From assembly GCA_902805495.1 (NCBI GenBank), contig CADCTH010000372.1, positions 1 through 27,219 of the forward strand: 27,219 nt of DNA. Direction: 5' to 3'. This document shows positions 15,338 to 23,071 of the stretch, piece by piece. How positions within the stretch are numbered: the first letter of the stretch is position 1; every line of letters starts with the position of its first letter. Source of the DNA: an uncultured Actinomycetospora sp. Lineage in GTDB: Bacteria > Actinomycetota > Actinomycetes > Mycobacteriales > Pseudonocardiaceae. The notes beneath the pieces are model-generated. The model was not told the origin of the DNA and searched no databases. It saw only the letters and a list, made by a program, of their open reading frames with translations. The position numbers and the translations under genes are program-made.

Positions 15338-16494
15338 GGTGCTCCTTCCGCCTGAGATCGCGGAGCGCTGTCAGCGGTGAGGTCACCGAGCAGGGCCGGC
15401 AGCGAGCCGTGACAGTCGAAGTGGTTGGCGGTACCCGTGGCGTGCAGGGCCCGCCGCACGACGCGGTTGTCCACCCCCACGAGGTGAAGGTCCACGCCTT
15501 CGTGCTCGGCGTGGTGACGCGCGGCGACGAGGGCGATGAGGGCGTGGAAGTTCAGGAACCGGACCGCCTCCAGGTCGATGACCAGGTGGTCTACTCCCAC
15601 GGCCACTTCCTCGGTGAGGACCTGGTCGAACCGCGGTGAGGTGGCGATGGTCAGCCGACCCTCGAGGGAGACCACGCTGACCTCGGGCAGACGCCGACGC
15701 ACCGTGATCTCGAGATCGGTGCCACTGGCGCACCGCCGCCCGGCACGAGAGCTCGTCCCGGCCCCGAGAGCGACGAGTCGGTGCTGGGCCGTGACCTTCC
15801 GAGCGGTCTGCTGGTCCGCGGGCGAGATCGCGGGCCCGCCAGCGTCCGGTGACGAGACCGTCGACGCGCCGGGCGCTGCGCCCGGCACCTCGCACCGCAA
15901 CGGTGCGGCACGGCGGTGCGACCGGCGCAGCAGGAGGACCGTCACCACCATTGCGGTGGCCGCGACGACCCCGGACACCAGCAACGCCAGATCCGCCGCG
16001 CCCAGCGCCGTGGCCAGCAGACCGGACGTCACCCCGGTGATCGCCCACATCCCGACCCAGACCAGGTCGGCGACCACGATGAGCGCGAGGTAACGCCGCG
16101 GGGCCACGCCGAGTGCCCCGGCCAGCGCTGGGAGCACCGTGTTGACCACCGGGAGGAACGGGGTGACCAGGACGATGCGGTCACCGCCTTCGCGGAGGGT
16201 CTGTTCGGCGCGGCACCAGCGCTCGAGACCGACCTTGCGCCCGAGTCGGCTGGTCCAGAGGTGCGGCCCGTAGCGGCGCCCGACCGCGAAGCTGGCCACG
16301 TGTCCGCCGACGAGTGCGGCGGCCCCGAGCAGCCCGATCCCGAGGATGCCGGGCAGTCCGACGGTGCTCGCGGCGGTCACGACCACCAGGTCCCCGGGGA
16401 TGAGCACGCCGACCAGCACCAGCCCGTCGATCGCCAGGAGTCCGATCAGCGCCGCGCTGATCGCCGCCGCGGACAGCCCCGCCAGGACCTCCAT
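15334..16494 (-). CDS. DedA-family membrane protein fused to a C-terminal STAS domain
   Basis: 386 residues. Residues 1-190 are a DedA/VTT-type membrane domain: GLVLVGVLIPGDLVVVTAAS (the re-entrant PGD/E block), RRYGPHLWTSRLGRKVGLER, and RIVLVTPFLPVVNTVLPALAG (the conserved Arg and Pro helix). DedA proteins include lipid-carrier and phospholipid flippases. After a Pro/Ala-rich linker (about 195-258), residues 261-372 form a STAS domain: VVSLEGRLTIATSPRFDQVL, then HLVIDLEAVRFLNFHALIAL. At the usual phospho-Ser position (D-S/T-S-G) it reads NFH. The linker is one continuous frame with acceptable codon use. It starts 24 bases after the reductase stop, with AGAGGCAGG upstream. The STAS part may be a nucleotide- or partner-binding regulator of the membrane part. 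Confidence 0.88.
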   Translation of the reverse strand: MEVLAGLSAAAISAALIGLLAIDGLVLVGVLIPGDLVVVTAASTVGLPGILGIGLLGAAALVGGHVASFAVGRRYGPHLWTSRLGRKVGLERWCRAEQTLREGGDRIVLVTPFLPVVNTVLPALAGALGVAPRRYLALIVVADLVWVGMWAITGVTSGLLATALGAADLALLVSGVVAATAMVVTVLLLRRSHRRAAPLRCEVPGAAPGASTVSSPDAGGPAISPADQQTARKVTAQHRLVALGAGTSSRAGRRCASGTDLEITVRRRLPEVSVVSLEGRLTIATSPRFDQVLTEEVAVGVDHLVIDLEAVRFLNFHALIALVAARHHAEHEGVDLHLVGVDNRVVRRALHATGTANHFDCHGSLPALLGDLTADSAPRSQAEGAP

Positions 16495-16518
16495 CGCCTG
16501 CCTCTCAGCTCGATCGCA

Positions 16519-17142
16519 TCAGAGCAGGGCGCTGGCGAGCGCGCGGGCGTCGAGGCGCACGTTGTAGACGGCACTGCCCGGTTGGAAGCTCCGTCCGGTG
16601 GCCAGCGGACCGGTGTCGACGGTGTCGAACCCGATCTGGTCCACCAGCTCGGCGACCAGGGCCTTGGCCGTCGCGTCGTCGCCGGCCATCGGCAGGGCCC
16701 GGCGATCCGGGCTGCCGCTGGGTCGTCCTTGGTCGCGCAGGTCGGCGTAGTAGATCGTGTTGAACATCTTGACCACGCGTGCTCTGGGCACCTGCGCGGC
16801 CAGCATCTTGCTGGAGGTCCACGTCCCGACCTCGAGCTCGGCGATGCGGCCGTCGCGGCTCGGGGCGTAGTTGCCGGTGTCGACGAGGACCTTGCCCGCC
16901 AGGGGCCCGGTCGGCAGTGAGGCGTACGCGGCCACGGGCACGGCCACCACCACCAGCGGGTCGCCCGCCGCGGCGGCCTCCTCGATCCCGGCGGGGTGGG
17001 CGGACGGGCCGAGCGGGTCGACCAGATCGCTCAGCGAGGCGGGCCCGCGGGTGTTGGCCACCCACACCTCGTGTCCGGCGCGCACCAGGAGCCCGGCGAG
17101 GGTGCCGCCGATCATGCCGGAGCCGAGGATACCGATCTTCAC
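16519..17142 (-). CDS. NADPH:F420-oxidoreductase-type NAD(P)-binding protein
   Basis: 207 residues beginning VKIGILGSGMIGGTLAGLL, a Rossmann G-x-G-x-x-G dinucleotide site, followed by HEVWVANTRGPASL, whose Asn-Thr-Arg is a typical NADP phosphate-binding loop. The downstream blocks DPLVVVAVPVAAYASLP, GKVLVDTGNYAPSRDG and VVKMFNTIYYADLRDQGRP fit the F420-dependent NADP oxidoreductase family. Actinobacteria have several paralogues, and some do not use F420. Its GTG start overlaps the stop of the preceding exporter gene (GTGA), indicating translational coupling. It could reduce or detoxify a compound handled by the exporters. Confidence 0.88.
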   Translation of the reverse strand: MKIGILGSGMIGGTLAGLLVRAGHEVWVANTRGPASLSDLVDPLGPSAHPAGIEEAAAAGDPLVVVAVPVAAYASLPTGPLAGKVLVDTGNYAPSRDGRIAELEVGTWTSSKMLAAQVPRARVVKMFNTIYYADLRDQGRPSGSPDRRALPMAGDDATAKALVAELVDQIGFDTVDTGPLATGRSFQPGSAVYNVRLDARALASALL

Positions 17143-18851
17143 GGTGCGGTTCCTTCCGCGCTGGGGGTGGAGGCCCGCGGCGGGACCTGGGGATTCGCTC
17201 CGGCACGGCGGACGCCGGGATCTGGGGTGGGCGTGGAGCCGTGCGGGTGCGGCCGGATGACGATCAGCACGATCACCGCGCCCAGCGCGGCGATCCCGAT
17301 CCCGGCGACGAACAGCGCGTCGAGCGCGGCGCCGTACGCGAGCGTGCCGACCGGGTCGAACGTCTCCGGCGCCACACCGGCCGCCGCCCCCGCGTCCGGG
17401 TCGCCGCCGGCGAGCCCGGCGGCGCCCGCCGCCGCTTGCTCGGCGGGCACCCCGCGGGCGGTCAACCCGGCCGACACCCCGGAGGCGAGTCGGGCCTGCA
17501 CCAGCGCACCCAGTCCGGCGATGCCCGCGGCGATCCCGAACTGCCGCGCGGCGTTGTTGACCGCCGCGGCCATGCCACCCGCTGCCGCGGGCACCACCGC
17601 CAACGCGGCGCTGGTCATGGTCGGGTTCACGAGCCCGGCTCCGACACCGAACACGGTCAGCCCGGGCAGCAGCGCCAGGCCCCCGGCTCCAGGCCCGGTC
17701 GCGAGCATCAGCCCCAGCCCCGCAGCGCACACCAACAGCCCGCCCGCCAGGGTGGCACGCAGCCCCACCCGGGCGGCCACCCGCGCGGCCAGCAGGGACA
17801 CGGCGAACGCCGCGACCGCGAACGGGGCGAGGAGCAGTCCGGTGCGGATCGGGCCGGCCTCGGTGACGGTGAGCAGGAACTGCGCGATGTAGGTCAACGG
17901 CGCGAACCCGGCCGCCGCGAAGATCAACGCCACGAGCGTGGCGGCGACGAACGTGCGGTTGACCATCAACGCCGGCGCGATCAGCGGTGAGGCCACCTTG
18001 TGCTCGACGACGACGAACCCCGTCAGCAGCGCGAGCACCAGCACGGCCCCGGCGAGCACGAGCGCGCTGGTCCATCCCAGCTCGTTGCCCTGGGTGAGGA
18101 CGAGGACCGCGGTGAACAGGGCCGCCGACAGCAGGCCGGTGCCCAGCCAGTCCATCGCGACCGGAACGCCGTCGGCGCCGCGCAGGCGGCGCCGGCCCAG
18201 CAGGACGGCCAGCAGCGCCAGCAGCGCCGCGACGGCGAACTCGGCGCGCCATCCCGCGACGGTGACCAGGACGCCGCCGAGCAGCGGGCCCAGGGCGATC
18301 GCCGCGGCCACGGTCGCGGCCCACACCCCGATCGCGCGCGCCCGAGCCGGTCCGGCGAACTCCGCGCTGATCAGGGCGAGTCCGGCCGGGAACATCGCCG
18401 CCGCTCCGACGCCCTGCACCACGCGTCCCGCCACCAGCACCGCCGCACTCGGCGCCAGGGCGCACCCCAGCGACCCGAGCGTGAAGATCCCCAGGCCGAC
18501 CAGGAAGAGCCGCCGGTGCCCGTACCGGTCACCGAGCACCCCAGCGGCGAGCAGCAGCGCGGCCAGCACCAGCGCGTACGACGACAGCACCCACTGCTGG
18601 GTGACGAAACCGGCCGCGAGCGCGCGGCCGATCTCGGGCAGGGCGACGTTCGGCGCGGTGACGTTGAACAGCAGCAACCCCGACACCCCGCACACCACCA
18701 GCAACGTCCACCGCTGACAGGGACTCCGACGCTGGGTTCCACGCCCAGGGTCACCACCGCCGGCGACGGGCTGGCCGCCGACCACGTGCGCAGGATGTGG
18801 CGGGCAGGCGCCGAACCCGGGTCCCCAGGCGGCGTGCGTCGAGGTGTCCAT
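17139..18851 (-). CDS. MFS transporter, DHA2 family (second of two)
   Basis: 570 residues from ATG 18851, which overlaps the upstream stop as TGATG. After a hydrophilic leader of ~45 residues comes a 14-helix DHA2 exporter: LLFNVTAPNVALPEIGRALA, AAGVLGDRYGHRRLFLVGLG (motif A), GRVVQGVGAAAMFPAGLALI and ALGPLLGGVLVTVAGWRAEF. The last helix, GIGIAALGAVIVLIVIRPHP, is followed by a Pro-rich tail. It is distinct in sequence from its neighbour, so this is not a recent duplication. The frame stays open up to 20579, but that part is antisense-like shadow of the neighbouring gene. Probable proton-coupled drug or metabolite efflux. Confidence 0.9.
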   Translation of the reverse strand: MDTSTHAAWGPGFGACPPHPAHVVGGQPVAGGGDPGRGTQRRSPCQRWTLLVVCGVSGLLLFNVTAPNVALPEIGRALAAGFVTQQWVLSSYALVLAALLLAAGVLGDRYGHRRLFLVGLGIFTLGSLGCALAPSAAVLVAGRVVQGVGAAAMFPAGLALISAEFAGPARARAIGVWAATVAAAIALGPLLGGVLVTVAGWRAEFAVAALLALLAVLLGRRRLRGADGVPVAMDWLGTGLLSAALFTAVLVLTQGNELGWTSALVLAGAVLVLALLTGFVVVEHKVASPLIAPALMVNRTFVAATLVALIFAAAGFAPLTYIAQFLLTVTEAGPIRTGLLLAPFAVAAFAVSLLAARVAARVGLRATLAGGLLVCAAGLGLMLATGPGAGGLALLPGLTVFGVGAGLVNPTMTSAALAVVPAAAGGMAAAVNNAARQFGIAAGIAGLGALVQARLASGVSAGLTARGVPAEQAAAGAAGLAGGDPDAGAAAGVAPETFDPVGTLAYGAALDALFVAGIGIAALGAVIVLIVIRPHPHGSTPTPDPGVRRAGANPQVPPRASTPSAEGTAP

Positions 18852-20557
18852 CAGCGAGCCCCGCGCTCTCGGGTCGCTCGGTGCCTGCCGGTGGCAGTGC
18901 CCGCGGCGGGACCGGCGGGGGCGCTGCGGGGATGGAGGGGCGGTCCGCCGACGGAACAATGTGGGACGTTCGCAACCGGGACCCGCCCCGCGGGCGCGCG
19001 TGACCGTCCGGCGGTGTCGGGCACGTCGCCGGCGGTCGACGCCGGCACGGGCGCCGCCGATCCGCGGCTCTCCGGGTCGGCCGGCCCGGGGGTCCTCGCG
19101 TCGTCGAATCCGCCGAGGCGCCCGCCGATCAGGGCGAGAGCCACCAGCGCTCCGGCCACGAGCAGCAGCGCGGAGAGCACGATCGCCGTGCGGAACCCGG
19201 CGTCGAGAGCGACCGGGTCCCGGTAGTCGTCGCCGGCCAGCCCGGCCACCGCCGGGATCGCCGCGACCGCCAGCAGGCCGGCGGCACGGGCGATGGCGTT
19301 GTTGACCCCGGAGGCGACCCCGGCATGACGGTCCTCGGCGGAGTCGAGGACCGTCGCGGTCAGCGGAGCGACCATGGCCGAGAGCCCGAGCCCGAACACG
19401 ATCACCGCAGGCAGCACGTCGAACCAGTAAGAGGCCTGGGCGTCGATCCGCAGCATCAGCAACAGGCCCGCCGCCGCGACCAGCAGCCCAACCGTGATCG
19501 GGATCCGCGGCCCGATGCGGGTGGCCAACCGCCCGGCCCGGGCTGAGAGAACCAACATCAACGCGGTCACCGGCAGCAGCGCCGTCCCGGCGGCCAGTGG
19601 GCTGAAGTCGGCGACCACCTGCAGCTGCAGCACCAGAAGCAGGAACAGCACCCCCATCGCCCCGTACACCAGCAGCGTGACCACGTTGGTGGCGGTGAAG
19701 CGGGCGTTCGCGAACAGGTCCCCGGGCACCAGCGGGTGGGTCGAGCGCCGCTCGGCGAGCACGAACAGCCCCAGCACCACGACCCCGGCCGTCCCGACGG
19801 CCGCCACGGGCAGGCTGAGGCCTTGCTCGCCGGCGGCGGTCAGTGCCCAGGTCAGGGCACCCAGCCCCAGCACGGCCGATGCGGTGCCGGGGAGGTCGAG
19901 GTGCGGCACGGCCTGCGGGTCGCGGCTCTCGGGCACGTGGCGCAGCGCGACGAGCACGATCACGACGGCGATCGGCACGTTGATCAGGAACACCGCCCGC
20001 CAGTTCCACTCGACCAGCCAGCCGCCCACGAAGGGCCCCACGGCCCCGGCCACCCCACCCAGCCCGGACCACGCGCCCACAGCGGCGGCCCGGTCGGTGC
20101 CGTGGAACGACGCCGAGATGATGGCCAGGCTGCCCGGCGTGAGCAGCGCTCCACCCACTCCCTGCAGCCCGCGGGCGACGATCAGCGACTCCACCGTCGG
20201 GGCCACCCCGCACAGCAGCGACGCGACCGCGAACCACACCACGCCCACGAGGAAAATCCGCCGCCGGCCGAAGCGGTCGCCCAACGACCCACCCAGCAGG
20301 ATCAGCCCGGCCAGCGTCAGCGTGTACGCGTTGATCGTCCACTGCAGCCCGGAGAAACTGGCGTCCAGATCGGTGCCGATCCGCTCCAGGGCGACGTTGA
20401 CCACCGTCGCGTCCAGCATCGCCAGCCCCGAGCCCAACACGGTCACCAGGAGCACCCAGCGACCTCGCGGCGTACCCATGCGAAGCGCGTCGTCGGGTGC
20501 CACGCCGCTCGCTGCTCCGGCGCGCCCTTCCGTGGCTCCCGCGTCCGGACGGCTCAC
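18851..20557 (-). CDS. MFS transporter, DHA2 (EmrB/QacA) family (first of two)
   Basis: 568 residues, first gene of the operon divergent from LysR. The features are canonical: LDATVVNVALERIGTDLDAS in helix 1 (the DHA2 L-D-x-T-(I/V)-V-N-V-A-L-P block), GGSLGDRFGRRRIFLVGV, ARGLQGVGGALLTPGSLAII and GPFVGGWLVEWNWRAVFLIN. After the last helix there is a ~85-residue hydrophilic tail ending near PHCSVGGPPLHPRSAPAG. I start at GTG 20557; the ribosome site is weak (GGCGGA) and an ATG at 20479 is possible. Expected proton-driven efflux. Confidence 0.92.
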   Translation of the reverse strand: MSRPDAGATEGRAGAASGVAPDDALRMGTPRGRWVLLVTVLGSGLAMLDATVVNVALERIGTDLDASFSGLQWTINAYTLTLAGLILLGGSLGDRFGRRRIFLVGVVWFAVASLLCGVAPTVESLIVARGLQGVGGALLTPGSLAIISASFHGTDRAAAVGAWSGLGGVAGAVGPFVGGWLVEWNWRAVFLINVPIAVVIVLVALRHVPESRDPQAVPHLDLPGTASAVLGLGALTWALTAAGEQGLSLPVAAVGTAGVVVLGLFVLAERRSTHPLVPGDLFANARFTATNVVTLLVYGAMGVLFLLLVLQLQVVADFSPLAAGTALLPVTALMLVLSARAGRLATRIGPRIPITVGLLVAAAGLLLMLRIDAQASYWFDVLPAVIVFGLGLSAMVAPLTATVLDSAEDRHAGVASGVNNAIARAAGLLAVAAIPAVAGLAGDDYRDPVALDAGFRTAIVLSALLLVAGALVALALIGGRLGGFDDARTPGPADPESRGSAAPVPASTAGDVPDTAGRSRAPAGRVPVANVPHCSVGGPPLHPRSAPAGPAAGTATGRHRATRERGAR

Positions 20558-20665
20558 GACGGGCCGTCCGCCTGGACACAGCCCGTTTGCGGCACCCGAG
20601 GATCGTCGCAGCGGGAGTCCTCGATCGGAAAACAGAAACCGACGACAGGTCTACAGTCGCGGGCT
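20558..20665. promoter_or_regulatory. Divergent promoter region of LysR gene and exporter operon
   Basis: A 108-base region between divergent starts, the usual place for a LysR-type operator. It contains an inverted repeat CGAGGA (20597-20602) / TCCTCG (20618-20623), a candidate regulator site. No clear -35/-10 elements can be assigned. Confidence 0.55.
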
Positions 20666-21658
20666 GTGGACGCCGAGCTCCGTCACCTGCGCAGCTTCGT
20701 GATGGTCGCCGAAGAGCTCAGCTTCACCCGCGCGGCCAACCGCCTGCACATCACCCAGCAATCCCTCAGCGCCACCATCAAGCAACTCGAGACGATCGTC
20801 GGCGGCCAGCTCCTCATCCGCACGACGCGAGCCGTTCGCCTCACCGAGGCCGGCGACGTGTTGCTCACCCGCGCCCGGGAGGCACTCTCGGCCGCCGACG
20901 ACGCCGTCAGCAGGACACGAGCGGCGCTGGGACGACTCGAAGGGCGCGTCAGCGGCGGTCTGGCCCTCGACCTCGCCCCGCTGCTCAACTCCACCCTCGA
21001 CCGCTTCCAGGACCACCACCCCGCGGTCCAGCTCGCCCTCTCCACCGGGCTGGAGGTCCAACTCTTCGACGAGCTCTCGCTGGGACGACTCGACTTCGTG
21101 GTCAACTGGGCGCCGCCGCCGCCCGAGCTCGGCCTGGACCACACCGCCCTCATGGCCGCCGAGGCATTCGTGCTCATCAACGCAGACCATCGGCTGGCCA
21201 GCAGTTCCGCCATCGAACGCGCTGACCTCGACCACGAGCCCCTGATCATCTTCCCGCGCTGGGTCGCTCCCTACAGCTACGCCAACATCCTGCGACTACT
21301 CGGGGACGGACCCACGGCGCGACGTGAGGTCATCGAGGTCCCGCTGCTCGACAGCGGGGTCGACGCGATCGCCAGGGCCGTCGCCACCGGCACCGGGATC
21401 GGTGTCGTCGGCCCCACAGCCGCCGCTCGCGACCTGGACCGGGACCTGGTCCTCCGGCACCTGACCCCACCTCTGCTCTCGCCCGTCGAACTCGTGTGGC
21501 GCACCGACGGCTCCCACCGCACCCGAGCGGTCGTCGACGCGCTCCTCGCCTCACGTCCCGGCGCCCCGGACGACCCGGCTCTGCGGAGGTTCGCGAGCGA
21601 CGGTGAATCCACCAGCCACACCGGATCGCCGCCCGCGATCATCAGCGCCCTGCGGTGA
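20666..21658 (+). CDS. LysR-family transcriptional regulator
   Basis: 330 residues from GTG 20666. The N-terminal winged helix is standard: RHLRSFVMVAEELSFTRAAN, then RLHITQQSLSATIKQLE, then GGQLLIRTTRAVRLTEAG. Residues ~90-300 form the periplasmic-binding-like effector domain (LSLGRLDFVVNWAPPPPELG, ALMAAEAFVLINADHRLA, IARAVATGTGIGVVGPTAA). LysR regulators usually control the divergent neighbour in response to a small molecule, here the exporter/reductase/DedA-STAS operon. The C-terminal ~25 residues are Ser/Pro-rich. The effector is unknown. Confidence 0.93.
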   Translation: MDAELRHLRSFVMVAEELSFTRAANRLHITQQSLSATIKQLETIVGGQLLIRTTRAVRLTEAGDVLLTRAREALSAADDAVSRTRAALGRLEGRVSGGLALDLAPLLNSTLDRFQDHHPAVQLALSTGLEVQLFDELSLGRLDFVVNWAPPPPELGLDHTALMAAEAFVLINADHRLASSSAIERADLDHEPLIIFPRWVAPYSYANILRLLGDGPTARREVIEVPLLDSGVDAIARAVATGTGIGVVGPTAAARDLDRDLVLRHLTPPLLSPVELVWRTDGSHRTRAVVDALLASRPGAPDDPALRRFASDGESTSHTGSPPAIISALR

Positions 21659-21680
21659 GCAAGGACCGCAGCCAGAACGA

Positions 21681-21989
21681 CTAACCCGCCCTCACTCGAC
21701 GCACGAACGCGCTCTTGGCCGCGGTCTAGGCCTCCCGGTCATCGTGGTGCTCGAGGGCCAACCGCTGCTTGAGCGCTGCGTACTCCGCTCGCAGCTCAGC
21801 ACTCGAGCGCAACCGATCACGGAAGTGCAGCTGCTCATCCCAGCGCCCCAGCCCGGGCAGCATCAGATGCAGATGAGCCAGCCGCGAGCGGCCCTGGGGA
21901 TCCACACGCACGAACAGCCAGCGCCACGGCCGTTCATCGAGCTCGCGGGGCACCAGCATCCATCTGGCTGCCTCTGCTGCCGCCCTCGC
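21681..21989 (-). pseudogene. GrpB/UPF0157-family gene remnant, truncated and with an internal stop
   Basis: The segment VPRELDERPWRWLFVRVD, LAHLHLMLPGLGRWDEQLHF, RDRLRSSAELRAEYAALKQR and HHDDREA matches the C-terminal half of GrpB-family proteins (nucleotidyltransferase-like fold). A TAG (21726-21728) stands exactly where the family has Tyr in DDREAYT. The same frame continues TAAKSAFVRRVRAG to a second TAG at 21681, so the original end is still readable. The N-terminal ~90 residues, including the active-site motif, are missing. It abuts the Nudix gene, which may mark a deletion end. An open frame from ATG 21959 could be mistaken for a 77-residue gene. Confidence 0.75.
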
Positions 21990-21994
21990 ACTCT

Positions 21995-22546
21995 CTAGTC
22001 CACGTGAGCGGCCGTCTCGCCTCGCAGGTGGCGTAGCGCGTGGTCGAGGCGCCGATGTACTGAGGGATGGATGGCCAGGGTGGTGAGGTCATCGAGCTCG
22101 ACCCACCGGACGCCGTCGGTCTCGTCGTGGTCGGGTCGGGGTTGGATCGTCGCTGTCGGAGCGGGAACGGCGTGGAGCAGGGTGACGTGCTGTTGGCGTG
22201 CCTGTCCGGATCCGGGGTAGACGATGACGTGGGCGGGGTCGCAGAACACCCCGGCGAGCCCGGTGACCGTCATGGCGACCCCGGTCTCCTCGAGCACCTC
22301 ACGCGTGGCGGCGGCGGTGGTGGTCTCGCCGGGCTCGATGGCACCCCCGGGCAGCTCCCATTTGCCGGTGTCGATGCGTCGGGCCAGCAGGACCCGCCCG
22401 TGGGGGTCCCGGACCACCGCGAAGGCCAGCGCCACGACCCTCGTCGCCGGTGGCGGGTCGCCCCAGAACTCGACTCGCCGCGGCCGGGGTAGACCCCGCG
22501 GTCGAGCCGCCCCTGGCGACGAGACCGCCGCCGGATCGTGGTCCAC
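21995..22546 (-). CDS. Nudix hydrolase
   Basis: The Nudix box is complete: GAIEPGETTTAAATREVLEE followed by TGV, i.e. G-x5-E-x7-R-E-U-x-E-E-x-G-U, the metal-binding catalytic helix. It is preceded by DPHGRVLLARRIDTGKWELP. Nudix enzymes hydrolyse nucleoside diphosphates linked to another moiety; this length and layout fit the MutT/small ADP-ribose or (d)NTP group, without telling which. The start is uncertain: GTG 22546 gives 183 residues but has no good ribosome site, and the domain itself begins near FWGDPPPATRVVALAFAV. A GC-rich stem-loop (about 22478-22502) lies in the leader part. It is downstream of the VOC gene, probably in the same transcript. Confidence 0.85.
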   Translation of the reverse strand: MDHDPAAVSSPGAARPRGLPRPRRVEFWGDPPPATRVVALAFAVVRDPHGRVLLARRIDTGKWELPGGAIEPGETTTAAATREVLEETGVAMTVTGLAGVFCDPAHVIVYPGSGQARQQHVTLLHAVPAPTATIQPRPDHDETDGVRWVELDDLTTLAIHPSVHRRLDHALRHLRGETAAHVD

Positions 22547-22679
22547 CCTCGCCAATATCGCTCGCGGACGTGTACGGCACGCAGCGTGGAGACCAACATC
22601 TGGTGGTGCGCGTCGTGAGTCTCCGCGCCCTCGCCCGGGCTGTGGTTGGTGGAGGGCGCCGCGTGGGACGGCTCGTGCG

Positions 22680-23071
22680 CTACCAGGTCTCGCCCGGTGG
22701 GTAGGTGCCGAAGCTCCACTCGACGCCTTCGGGGTCGAGGACGCGTGCTCGCCGGGTGCCCCATTCGGTGTCCTCGGGCTCGAACACGGTGGTCCCGCCG
22801 GCGTCGATGGCGCGGGCGTGGTGTTCGTCGACGTCGTCGACGAGCAGGTAGATGCCTTGTCCGGTGGACCGGTTGAGCAGGCGTGGCCGGTCGTCGTCGG
22901 CGTCGTTGCTGGCCACCATGAGCACGGCCTCGCCGAGGCGTCCTCGGCGTGTTGGACCCCGCCGTCGTGGTCGGCCTGGCGGCGCACGATGTCGAATCCC
23001 ACGGCTTCGAGCCACTGCAGCGCGGCCGGTGCGTCCCGGTAGCTGAGGTAGGCGAACAGGCGCGCGGTCAC
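22680..23071 (-). pseudogene. VOC-fold (glyoxalase/bleomycin-resistance-like) protein, frameshifted
   Basis: The first frame from GTG 23071 gives TARLFAYLSYRDAPAALQWL and EAVGFDIVRRQADHDGGVQH, the first half of a VOC domain. From about 22945 the homology moves to another frame: RLGEAVLMVASNDADDDRPR, GQGIYLLVDDVDEHHARAID and EPEDTEWGTRRARVLDPEG, then VEWSFGTYPPGETW and a stop at 22680. One base is missing at the hairpin 22931-22949. Joined, the protein is about 131 residues, a normal length. VOC proteins bind a metal and act on, or bind, small molecules. The GTG start overlaps the upstream stop as GTGA, so it is coupled to the TspO-like gene. An intact gene with a sequencing error is as likely as a real pseudogene. 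Confidence 0.75.

Noticed and set aside
17139..20579. A single open frame of 1146 codons on the minus strand, seemingly one giant transporter.
   Set aside because: Beyond 18851 this frame is Arg/Gly-rich shadow sequence; the real DHA2 exporter there is in another frame. The two genes join by a TGATG overlap.
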